Assembly: GCA_030015575.1 (NCBI GenBank)
Contig: CM057342.1
Coordinates: forward strand, 617,921,348 to 617,985,347
Source of the DNA: Agapanthus africanus
Taxonomy: Eukaryota > Streptophyta > Magnoliopsida > Asparagales > Amaryllidaceae
Direction: 5' to 3'
DNA length: 64,000 bases
The notes under the pieces are model-generated. The model saw only the letters and a program-made list of their open reading frames with translations, had not been told where the DNA came from and searched no databases. Every line of letters starts with the position of its first letter. Positions within the stretch are counted from its first letter, which is position 1. Below, in pieces: positions 33,372 through 43,522 of this stretch. The translations under genes were made by a program, and so were the position numbers.

Positions 33372-35433
33372 TGTTGGAGATAGTGCCCTCATAGTCAATT
33401 ATTGGATCGCAGGTACGTGATTGCAATGATTGCGGAGGACCTATACCTGTAGGACAGTCTTACTCAAGATGATAGTATGCTATCTGGTTTGCCTTTATCA
33501 GTCGTGTACATGTTCAGGTGACTGATTACATGTTACACTTTGATAGAGCCCTTAGGATCTTGCTTTACTACCAACAGTATGATGGCGATCATATACGTGA
33601 GAGTTGGGTAGTTTATATGCATATCTTTAATTGTTGTCCCTAGTCGTGGGAGTTTCGAGACAGGGCATCGATACTCCGGAGTAGACTAGTGTGTATAGTC
33701 GAGACCCCGACGAGGGACGGTGGCCATTCTCACAAGCCACTGGTGTCAGTTGGATCACCTAAGATGTATACAGGTGCTCATTGGGTTATGAGTACACCGG
33801 ACAAGACTCGCCGGGAACCTGCTAGTTGGTATTATACATATCGTCAGATAGCAGTTCCCTGGTGACATGTGTACAGGTTAGTTCATCGACCTGAGGTCGT
33901 CATTTGTCTTGTGTGAGTTCTCACTGTGCTTTGATTTCTACCCTACCACGGCTTAAAGGAGTCGTACAAACATGTAGTTTTTGGGTACAGTCCCGAGCCA
34001 TATGGAGGCACGTGAGCGGATCGGCAGGGGATTCGTCTCTCCCGGTATTGGGGGCGAGGCCGTGCTGTGTCTAGGAGAGCCATTACACAAAGTCCATGGC
34101 CATGGCAGGAGATTTACTGGTAGATACTCCAGTAGTATCTCAGGGTGTTATTGGGCTTCACTCCAACACGACTTATACTGCTATTGGGGGTCTGACGTTA
34201 CTAGCCCCCTAGGCAGATATGCGATACTCATAGACGAACGGACCGGACTGTATATACATTGTCACTGTTAGGCTCAGTAGGGTTTCTGGATGAGTTTGCT
34301 CATCAGCCTCCCTTGAGGTCAGTCCATGGGCAGCCGTTACGCATTGCTAGTGCCGCTGACGGTTTGTGATTAAACCCACTGCCAGGGTACTGACGAGTCA
34401 TTAGAGTCCCCCACAGACAGTTTCCCAAGTTCGGGCGAAACGTTGTAGAGGCCGTATGGTTTTATGGCAGGGTTCGGAAAATGCACGTGCGTTTACGCAC
34501 GTGTTATTTTTCGGGCAGATGATACTGGTCGGCTTTGGTTTAAGCTGGATCCGAGTATTGTATTAAGTAGATATAATATCTTTGTCTCAGTTGCATTTGT
34601 ATTCGGTCGTAATACAAATGCGGGTATATTTATACAGTTACGGGGTTATCCTGAAAGTCGTTTCAGGATCACTTTTGGAAGTTGCCAGTTTCCAGTTTTC
34701 TATCAGCTGTCTTTTAACATTCGGTTAAAGACGGATTTACTTCTAGAAGGTTCTAGAAGGTTCTAGAAGGTGGTGACAAGGTAAGAATGGTGTTGTGTTT
34801 TCATTGGTTGCTTTTGGTGTGTTCACACTTGGTGTTCACACTTGAGATATTTGTTTGTGTTCACACATGATATTTTCTAATGGTTACCTCCCCCTCTCCT
34901 ACACTCACCCTCCTCCTCCCTATATATGGCCGGCCCCCTCTCCTCCTCCTCACTAGAGTTTTGATTTGCAAAAGATTATGATAATTTTCGGTGTATGGAA
35001 TTCACAGCTCATTTCATTCCATCACCCGATTCCCTCGGCAACTTCATTAACCGATCGTCCACGGATTTGGACGAAGTGAGACAAAGTCATCTACTCATTC
35101 TCTACATCAATCTTGGTCGTCTCTTTTAGCAAACTTGACGACCGAGTTGCCTCAAGTCAGAGGCGGGAGCCCGTTTAAAGAATCGTTGACGTGGTGCCAT
35201 TTGGACGAGCAGATCGGAGATCGACGAGATCGGAGCAGCCGCAACGGAGCATGGGATGATGGTTAAAGAACGAAGGACTCGGATCGTTCGGTATAACCTT
35301 TCTACACTCTTTACAGTTTGTTAGTTTAGCAATAATGGCAGATCCGGGTTAAAGTACACGATAGCGCTAGTTAAAAAGTTTTTGTTCCGCATTTGGCGTC
35401 TGTAGACGGCCGGGGCGCTAGCGTAGACTTACA
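33372..35433 (+). mobile_element. LTR2 of composite
   Basis: TGTTGGAGATAG... to ...GTAGACTTACA, 2062 bp. Its first 1.2 kb follows the other LTRs. From about 34640 it differs from LTR1/LTR4 (GGAAGTTGCCAGTTTCCAG, a threefold TTCTAGAAGG repeat at 34741-34770, and TATATATGGCCGGCC at 34921), then rejoins them near 35105. It follows a normal polypurine tract on its left, but on its right joins directly to mid-leader sequence without a primer site. Confidence 0.9.
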
Positions 35434-37973
35434 CGGATAGCCAGGTTCTAGAGGGCAACGGGCCCGCATCTCATGGCGTTGAGACGGGGGGGGCCTAACT
35501 CTAGAATTGGTAGGCTATTGGCCGCATTCGTAGGGGGTACAGGTTGACCCAAGAGGGGTGCCTAAGTTACCGGATTCCGTGAAGTGCTGGGTGGTCCATT
35601 CATGTTGTTGAAGGGGGCTGCCTCGCTTCAGGTTTTGGCGGGTAACTTGCCGCGCCCGTAGGGGTCTAGGATTTCATTGCACAGGCTATCCACACGACCA
35701 GGAGAACGTCGGGTTTCAGTAGCGGCTCTATGAAACCCGGGGATCCCAGATATCTGTATTGTTCTGTGATGCTTATTACATTTCTGTGATGTTGCATTTT
35801 ATCACGTCTTGAGCGAATATTATATATTGATATATATACTAGTAGATGTTGTATATGTTTTGCATCTGCGCTAGTCCAGTCCCCGCTCCCTCGTTAGTTA
35901 AGTAACCTAACGGGTAATGACGGGACCCAGTGGCGAATGCGGATAGCATATATGTACATCATTATTTTTGTTCTTTATTGGTGTCATCAGTTGATGGGAC
36001 TGAGTTGATTCGGATCAATGCAAGCTAAACAAACCTATTTTGATGTTGTTGGAACATTTTTCAAAAAGCTGTTATTGCAAGGACGTTCACTTTTGTTTTG
36101 CACAGTGGTATTCAGTTGGAATATCCTGCACCTCAGTCGACGAGGCAAGGGCCGAGATCCCTTCACCGGGAGTGACCCCTTGGACAGAAGTTTGCGTCAG
36201 GGCAATAACTTCACTATAGTCTTTTACTTTTGCTTTGCATCGTGGTATTCAGTTGGAATATCCTGCACCTCATTCTACGGGGAAAGAGCCGAGATCCCTT
36301 CACCGGGAGTGACCTCTTTAGCAAAGGTTTTCGCCACTATATTTTTATAAAGCTATCCATTTCCTTCAACGATATCAAGTTCATTACGTTAAAGGTTTTC
36401 GCCAGAACCCATTCGTAGCCCTCCATCATTTCAGTTAAATATTCGGTAGTATTCAAGCTATGTATTTTGACCTCACGCCAAGGCATAGTGATTGGTAGCT
36501 GCCGGATATTTTTCTGTTGCATAGATAGAATGCGTTGGTTTGGGACAGTCGTACTACTATTTTGGCCTATATCAAGGGTATGTACGGGTGGGTTCAAATT
36601 AACCTGGATAATGATGGGTAGAACTTGACATGTGACTTATGACATTTTGACCTCACGCCAAGGTCATAAGAGCATGGGGTAAAAATCACATCGGGAGTTT
36701 CTAAAGAAACTGAAACTTTCCAGATATGCGCATACCTTCTGGAGTGTGATAACGTGAGCGGATTCCGTCACGTTATCATACGATGATAGTTGGATCCCGA
36801 TTCCCACTGATGAGTTGTTTATTCCTCGGGTGATCTCGACTAATTCTCCTTTCAGGTTTGGAGGAGAATTTGACGTTACAGTGGGAGGTTTCCTGATTAG
36901 ATAAAGTGACAACCATTCCGATCTAGGTTAGAGTGCACGCTGAGTGTTTCTTTTCTCTCTCTCTTCGGCAGCGACCATGACCCGACCCTAAGACTATGAC
37001 TCAGTGACCAAAATTAACCGAACCTTCTTAAACACTGGCTTTTGGATTGTCAGAGTTGCAAACCTCATTGCCACTCCTACTTTTACCCTTTTCTCCAGGA
37101 CACCCCGTATTACTACGAACGTCCACTTCCATTGGACAAAACCATCGTATGGTTATATACGAACTCGAAGGAATTTATTCGAGGATGGTTTCCGGTTCTG
37201 GAGAAAACGAATAGGACTATTCAGTTGTCTTTTCCTTTTACCTTCTCTCAGGTTGCGAGTACTCCTTGGTTTAGGAGATAGTACACCTATTACGCAAATT
37301 GGATAGTCTTCTTCCAAACTATAGGAAGGTGCCGACCGGTAGGGAATGAAGAAAACCAATTAGCCTAACGATGGTGTACAGAAGGTATTAAGTAAAGACA
37401 TATCAAGGGATTAGTAAGAGGGCAAAGTAAATTACGACTGCTATTCACGACCAAACCAAGTATTTCTTCGCCAATCCTAAATCACCTTTGTTTTTCTCCA
37501 GGACACTCCGTATCACTATGAAGATCCACAGTTTATTGGATACTCTATCGTATGGTTATATACGAACTCGAAAGGAACTTGTTCCAGTTCGGGGATGGAT
37601 TCTGGTTCAGGAGAAATAGGAATAAGGTTTATTCGGTTGTCTTTTATCTTCACCTTCTCTCGCATTGCGAGTGCTCCTAGGATTAGGACAGTACACCCAT
37701 TATGCTTATTGGATAGTCTTCTTCCAAACCATAGGCTGGTGCCGAACGGTAGGGAAGGAAGAAAACCATTTAGCCTAAGAGGGTGTGCAGAAGGTAATGA
37801 CTAAAGACATATAAAGGGATTTGGAAAGATGGCAAATAATTACACGGTTACAGTTGTGAATCTGGATAATGGAAGAGGTATTACTAGGAATACCGGGATA
37901 CCCCATCGAAACATTTCAATATTTCAGTTTCGCTGTGTACTGTTAAAAGAAAACTGATTTCCCAATCAGATCT
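35434..37973 (+). mobile_element. Composite internal segment 2, left part
   Basis: It starts at CGGATAGCCAGGTTCTAGAG, equivalent to about 30780 in segment 1, so about 750 bases including the primer-binding site are missing. It contains the region deleted from segment 1. Within it, a module GGTATTCAGTTGGAATATCC...CCCTTCACCGGGAGTGACC is repeated with a 137-bp period (about 36106 and 36243). Two blocks share GACCTCACGCCAAGG (about 36468 and 36649), and GGATAGTCTTCTTCCAAAC and GTATGGTTATATACGAACTC modules recur. No open frame of note. The copia at 37974 interrupts it after GATCT. Confidence 0.75.
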
Positions 37974-40184
37974 TGTCGGGTTCCTAGGCACACTATAGAG
38001 GTCTCACAAGGCATCAACCATGCCACTATAAAAATTTATGGGTGCCGAGAAACCCTAATACGGATCTTTAGACTAGAATTCTAGGCGAAAAGTTAATCTA
38101 GTTAACCACTTAACTAAAAGTTAGATGCTACAACCTTTGTAGATCCGGATATCCACTTCCTTAGCTCCACGTAGTCATCCTCTCGCTGTCCTTTTCGAAT
38201 CCTAGACTCATTCGTCGGCTTCATCGGGAAAACGAGCGGAATAGGTCGTCGGCTTCGTGTCAAAGACGATCTACGTCGAGGTTGCACAAGCTCAAGCTCC
38301 GACTTCACAAAGTTGTGAAACTTGTGAAGAAAACACCCAAAACAACTTGGCAAGAAGTAGAGGGTGAAGAAATAGGAGGTGGGTTCACTTTAGAATTGGA
38401 TTTCTCTCACTTTTGCTCAAGTTGCCATTGATGGCATCAAGCTTTTCTTGAAGAAGAAGATGATGAAGAAGAAAGAATATGATAAGTTTCTTATTTGAAA
38501 AAGAAACTAATATGAATACTTATCATATCTTGACCATGGTCAAGTGTAGAGATTAAACTAAGGTTAATAGGAATGGTTAGGGTTAAGGATGAGATAAGGA
38601 TGGTGGACTTTGTCAAAGCTTCAAGAAACTTCAACAAGAGACAAAGAAAGCCACCATTCTCATCTAAACCTTTTCTAAATAAATAAACAAACAAATAAAT
38701 AAAAAGGCAAAACCCTAATCATCTCTTAACCATGGTTTAATACTTCACACTTAACCTAATGAGCAAGTATCATCAAACATGATATAAAGATGTGCACAAA
38801 AGTATATCACATATACCACATGTACATCAAGTGAGAAAATCCATTTAAAGTGAACCAATACTAGTTAATGCAATGCAATATATCAAATATATAATTATGC
38901 ATCAAATCATTAAATCAACATTTGATTCAATGATCCGGTCATGTCGCACATAACCGACTAGAATCCAATGTATCGATTTATCGAATCAATGATTCGATAA
39001 CTAGGTCATATCGAATATAACCAATCGAAACATATATCGCGAGAATGAAATGCGGTATCACATACACGCATTATTCTCGGTCCTGCACATATCTCATATG
39101 CGCTCCTATTTCGTTTCGCTTGAACCAGGAAACCTCTGTGTAGGACTCTAAAGACTCGTCAATACGCCGGTAGCAGATGATGATCATATCAAGCACCCAC
39201 AAGCCGCAAGCGGTCTGCTAAACGTAACGGCCATCCGGGTATTGAGCGATCAGAAGATCGACGAGCTAGCCCGCTCACACTCCTGTGAATCCAACCAGTA
39301 ACACTTACCGTACAGTCCGGTCTGTTCGTCTGATACGTCGCATATCAAGTCTAGGGGTGGTAAACGTCAGACCCCAATACTCGATAAGTCGTGCCGATGT
39401 GAGGCTCATAACGGGTCGAGAAACTACTGGTAACACTTACCAGCAAATCTCTGATCAGCCCTGGCCAGGGACTTCCCTGTTACGGCCAATCGAGCACAGC
39501 GCAACATCAACCCCCAATACCGGGAGAGACGAAACCCCTCCTATCGCTCATTGCCTCCATGTGACTCGGGACTGTACCCAAAGACCACCGTTTTGCACGC
39601 CCTCATGGACGTGGTAAGGTGGAGATCAAAGCACAGTGGGAATCACACAAGACTCTATGACGATCTCGGGTCTACAGACTAACCTGTACAAGTGTCACCT
39701 GAGAACTGCCATCTGACGTGAGGTATAATACCATCTGGGAGTTCTCGGCGAGTCCGTCCAGTGTACCCAGTCTCCACTGAGCACCCGTATACCATCTCTG
39801 ATGTCAAACACCAATGGATATGGGATCATCCATTGCCCATCACATGGGTCGAGAAGCGTGTACGCTAGTCTACACTGGTATATCGATGCCCCGTCTCGAT
39901 ACACCCACGACTAGGGACCTTGAAGAATGTACTTATGGACTACCATGTCCCCACTAGTATGATCTTCATCATAGTCCAGGTAGTCAAGTACACATCCTAA
40001 GGGCTTTACCAACATGTAACTATAAGACAGTTTAAAGAGACTAGTGTACATGTTAAGATAAAGAGTAACCAGATAGCATACTATCATATCGAGCAAGAAA
40101 GTCATCTCTATATATGTCCAAGCATCCAATATAATATACATCATTTGTACAATACTGGCCTCTAGGGCATACATACAACTAACA
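37974..40184 (-). mobile_element. 3' LTR of nested copia
   Basis: On the + strand it runs TGTCGGGTTCC... to ...ACAACTAACA; in element orientation it starts TGTTAGTTGTATGTATGCCC. It is the same length as 46349-48559 and nearly identical. Small ORFs inside it, such as 39285-39617 and 39911-40174, recur in the other LTR only because the LTRs are copies. Confidence 0.95.
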
Positions 40185-40196
40185 ATCTCCCACTTG
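40185..40196 (-). other. Polypurine tract of nested copia
   Basis: The reverse complement reads AAGTGGGAGAT directly before the 3' LTR, three bases after the pol stop codon. The same tract precedes LTR2, LTR3 and (with one change) LTR4 of the composite. Confidence 0.85.
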
Positions 40197-40198
40197 CA

Positions 40199-43100
40199 CT
40201 AGGGCCAGCTGCTGTAGTATCTCATACCGAGCATCCCGAAGAGTCTCTCAAACTGTATCTGGGGAATGGCCTTTGTGAGTGGATCCGCCGTGTTGTTCTT
40301 CGTGTCAACCCTCCTAACCTCGATCTCCCGGCGATCAACTATCTCCCGGATCAGGTGATACCGCCTCAGAATATGCCTGGACCGCTGATGGGACCTGGGT
40401 TCCTTGGCCAAAGCCACCGCTCCATTGTTATCGCAATACAAAGGTATTGGATGCTCAATGGATGGAACCACTCCAAGTTCAGTAATGAACTTCTTGATCC
40501 AGACAGCCTCTTTGGCAGCATCGTTGGCAGCGATGTATTCAGCCTCCATCGTCGAGTCTGCCACGGTTTCCTGCTTGGAACTCTTCCAGCTAACCGTCCC
40601 TCCGTAAAGGGTAAAGACAAAGCCCGACTGGGACTTAGAGTCGTCCTTATCACTCTGGAAGCTCGAATCGGTAAAGGACTCCACTTGGAGTTCTCCGTTA
40701 CCATACACCAAGAACATATCTCTAGTCCTTCGCAAGTACTTGAGAATGTTCTTCACAGCTGTCCAGTGACTCTCTCCAGGATCTGCTTGATACCGACTCA
40801 CTACACTTAGTGAGTATGCAACATCGGGTCTGGTACATAGCATCGCATACATGATAGAGCCTACTGCCGAAGCATAGGGTATCCCTTGCATGCGAGCTCT
40901 CTCCAAATCAGTCTTGGGAGACATCTCTTTGGAGAGAGTGACTCCAGAGATCGTGGGCAAATTCCCACGCTTGGACTCTTCCATACTAAACCTTTTTAGT
41001 ATGGTGTCAATGTACCTGGATTGGGACAATCCCAAAATCCGTTTGGATCTATCTCTATAGATCCTAATTCCCAATATGCAGGAGGCATCACCAAGATCTT
41101 TCATTGAGAATCTTTGTGATAAGAAGAGCTTGACCGTTTGCAGCATAGGAATATCATTTCCTATCAAGAGTATGTCGTCCACGTACAATACGAGGAAGAC
41201 AACCTTACTCTCTGCCACCTTCTTGTAGATACAAGGTTCATCTGGATTTTTGACGAAATCAAACTCTTTGATAACGACATCAAAGCAGATGTTCCAACTC
41301 CGCGATGCTTGCTTTAATCCATAAATGGATTTAAGCAGCTTGCACACCTTCCCGCTGCTCCCACTGTCTACGAAGCCCTCTGGCTGAGTCATGTACACGC
41401 ACTCTTCTAAATCACCATTTAGAAAGGCGGTCTTAACATCCATTTGCCAGATTTCGTAATCATGATATGCAGCGATGGCAAGCATGATCCGGATGGATTT
41501 AAGCATAGCCACTGGAGAAAAGGTCTCGTTATAGTCCACACCTGGTCTTTGACGAAAACCCTTTGCTACAAGTCTAGCTTTGAAAGTCTCCACTTTCCCA
41601 TCTACACCAAGTTTCTTCTTGAACATCCACTTTCTCCCGATGGGTTTTACCCCTTCAGGAGCAACTTCCAAAGTCCATACTTTGTTGGTGTACATGGATT
41701 CCATCTCGGACCGCATAGCATCCAGCCATTTCACTGAGTCCCTACTCGTGATGGCCTGCTCGAAGCTAGTTGGGTCATCATCCTCCATGATGCAATCCTC
41801 GCTTCCACCGTCAATGAGAAAACCGTAGTATCTCTCAGGTGGACGAGAAACCCTACTAGATCGGCGGAGAGGCTGGGGTTCGTCGAGTTCTACTGAATCC
41901 TCTGGTTCTACCAAGTCTTCTGTTGCAGTTTGTGTTGCTGGAACCTCTTCCAGTTCTACCTCAATGCCACTAATCTGTTTCATAAGAAAACCTTTTTCTA
42001 AGAAAGTGGCATGTCGAGAAACAAACACCTTTTGTTCCTCGGGGTGGTAGAAGATATACCCTTGTGAATTTTTAGGATATCCTACAAACTTACATAAGAC
42101 AGATCTTGCCTCGAGTTTGTCCGGATTTTGTCTTTTGACATAGGCTGGATAACCCCATATCTTAACATACTTAAGAGATGGTCTCTTCCCTTTCCATATC
42201 TCATATGGAGTGGTAGGCACTGATTTGGTAGGAACCATATTCAATATGTGTATGGCTGTCTCAAGCGCATACCCCCAGAAGGAAATAGGTAACTCAGCTG
42301 TACTCATCATTGAACGCACCATATCTAATAGGGTGCGATTCCTTCGTTCCGATACACCGTTGTGCTGTGGTGTATAAGATGGAGTAAGCTGAGAGAGAAT
42401 CCCATTCTCTTTTAGATAATCTTGGAACTCATTGCTCAAGTATTCTCCTCCTCGATCAGATCGAAGGATCTTAATACTTTTGCCCGTTTGGTTCTCTACT
42501 TCGTGCTTATATTCTCTGAATTTCTCAAAAGCTTCAGACTTGTGTTTCAAAAGGAACACATGCCCGTATCTAGAGAGATCGTCAGTGAATGTAATGAAGT
42601 AGGAAGAACCGTTCCTGGCAAGGGTAGACATGGGACCGCATACATCACTATGTACCAGTCCTAAGAGTTCAGTAACTCTTTCTCCGTGTCCACTAAACGG
42701 AGCTTTGGTCATTTTTCCTTTGAGACATGAATGGCAAGTATCATAAGATGATAATTTGAACGGATTCAAATAACCATCCTTATGTAACTTAGCCAGTCGT
42801 GTCGCATTGATATGACCAAGTCTACAATGCCACAAGAAGGATTCGTTCATTTCTGAACTCTTCCTCTTGTGTGTGTTTTGTATATTGAGGACTGTATTTT
42901 GATTTAGAATGAATATGCCATTATGTAGCGAGCCTGATGCAATCAACTTTTGATCTAGGAATATGTTCATAACATTTTCCTTTACTACAAAATTATATCC
43001 TTCTTTACTCAATAAAGAAACTGATATAATGTTGCACATCATGTTTGGTATATAATAGCACTCATTCAGAATTATTGTATCACCACTTGGTAATACAAGG

Positions 43101-43522
43101 TGATATTCGCCAACTGCTTTGGCTGCAACATTTGCACCGTTCCCTACTTGAACGGAATGATCACCTTTTCCCAGTTCTCTACCTTTTCGCAGCCCATGTA
43201 ACATCTTACATATGTGGGATCCTGATCCGGTATCTAATACCCAGGACGTAGGGTGAACTGAGAAACAGTTCTCAATGACAAACACACCCGAAGATGATGC
43301 ATCAACATGCATGTTCTCCGTTTGGGCGGTGTGAGAATCCAGATATTCTCCTGTTTCTTGTTCATTCTTATAACACTTATAAGATAGAACGGGTTCAACG
43401 TTCCCCTGCACAGTATAACATGCGGGTTCGGTCAATACATCCATATTATTATCTTCATTAGGGCATGAAATGGTCGCTACCTGGAGAGAGAGAAGAAAAC
43501 ACTTTAGCGTATGCTCGTGCAA
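40199..43522 (-). CDS. Copia pol polyprotein: protease, integrase, reverse transcriptase, RNase H
   Basis: The 1107-residue open frame has all catalytic motifs. Aspartic protease DTGSGS is at 97-102. The integrase HHCC zinc site is H232, H237, C263, C266, and the integrase core triad D293, D356, E392 has 35 residues between the last two. Reverse transcriptase shows MDVKTAFLNG at about 694 and YVDD at 780-783. RNase H residues are D952 (FTDSSF), E993 (MEAEY) and D1031 (CDNNGA). No stops or frameshifts occur. The N-terminus has no gag; the first dozen codons are followed by a pyrimidine-rich splice-acceptor-like tract (CTTCTCTCTCTCCAG, before codon 15 or so), so the natural protein may start by splicing or from another site. 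The stop abuts the polypurine tract. Enzymes for a virus-like particle would have to work with Gag supplied by another element. Confidence 0.93.
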   Translation of the reverse strand: MHEHTLKCFLLSLQVATISCPNEDNNMDVLTEPACYTVQGNVEPVLSYKCYKNEQETGEYLDSHTAQTENMHVDASSSGVFVIENCFSVHPTSWVLDTGSGSHICKMLHGLRKGRELGKGDHSVQVGNGANVAAKAVGEYHLVLPSGDTIILNECYYIPNMMCNIISVSLLSKEGYNFVVKENVMNIFLDQKLIASGSLHNGIFILNQNTVLNIQNTHKRKSSEMNESFLWHCRLGHINATRLAKLHKDGYLNPFKLSSYDTCHSCLKGKMTKAPFSGHGERVTELLGLVHSDVCGPMSTLARNGSSYFITFTDDLSRYGHVFLLKHKSEAFEKFREYKHEVENQTGKSIKILRSDRGGEYLSNEFQDYLKENGILSQLTPSYTPQHNGVSERRNRTLLDMVRSMMSTAELPISFWGYALETAIHILNMVPTKSVPTTPYEIWKGKRPSLKYVKIWGYPAYVKRQNPDKLEARSVLCKFVGYPKNSQGYIFYHPEEQKVFVSRHATFLEKGFLMKQISGIEVELEEVPATQTATEDLVEPEDSVELDEPQPLRRSSRVSRPPERYYGFLIDGGSEDCIMEDDDPTSFEQAITSRDSVKWLDAMRSEMESMYTNKVWTLEVAPEGVKPIGRKWMFKKKLGVDGKVETFKARLVAKGFRQRPGVDYNETFSPVAMLKSIRIMLAIAAYHDYEIWQMDVKTAFLNGDLEECVYMTQPEGFVDSGSSGKVCKLLKSIYGLKQASRSWNICFDVVIKEFDFVKNPDEPCIYKKVAESKVVFLVLYVDDILLIGNDIPMLQTVKLFLSQRFSMKDLGDASCILGIRIYRDRSKRILGLSQSRYIDTILKRFSMEESKRGNLPTISGVTLSKEMSPKTDLERARMQGIPYASAVGSIMYAMLCTRPDVAYSLSVVSRYQADPGESHWTAVKNILKYLRRTRDMFLVYGNGELQVESFTDSSFQSDKDDSKSQSGFVFTLYGGTVSWKSSKQETVADSTMEAEYIAANDAAKEAVWIKKFITELGVVPSIEHPIPLYCDNNGAVALAKEPRSHQRSRHILRRYHLIREIVDRREIEVRRVDTKNNTADPLTKAIPQIQFERLFGMLGMRYYSSWP

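Noticed and set aside
39285-40174. ORFs in the copia LTR (110, 69 and 87 codons) that recur at 47660-48549
   Set aside because: Identical only because the LTRs are copies; no coding features.
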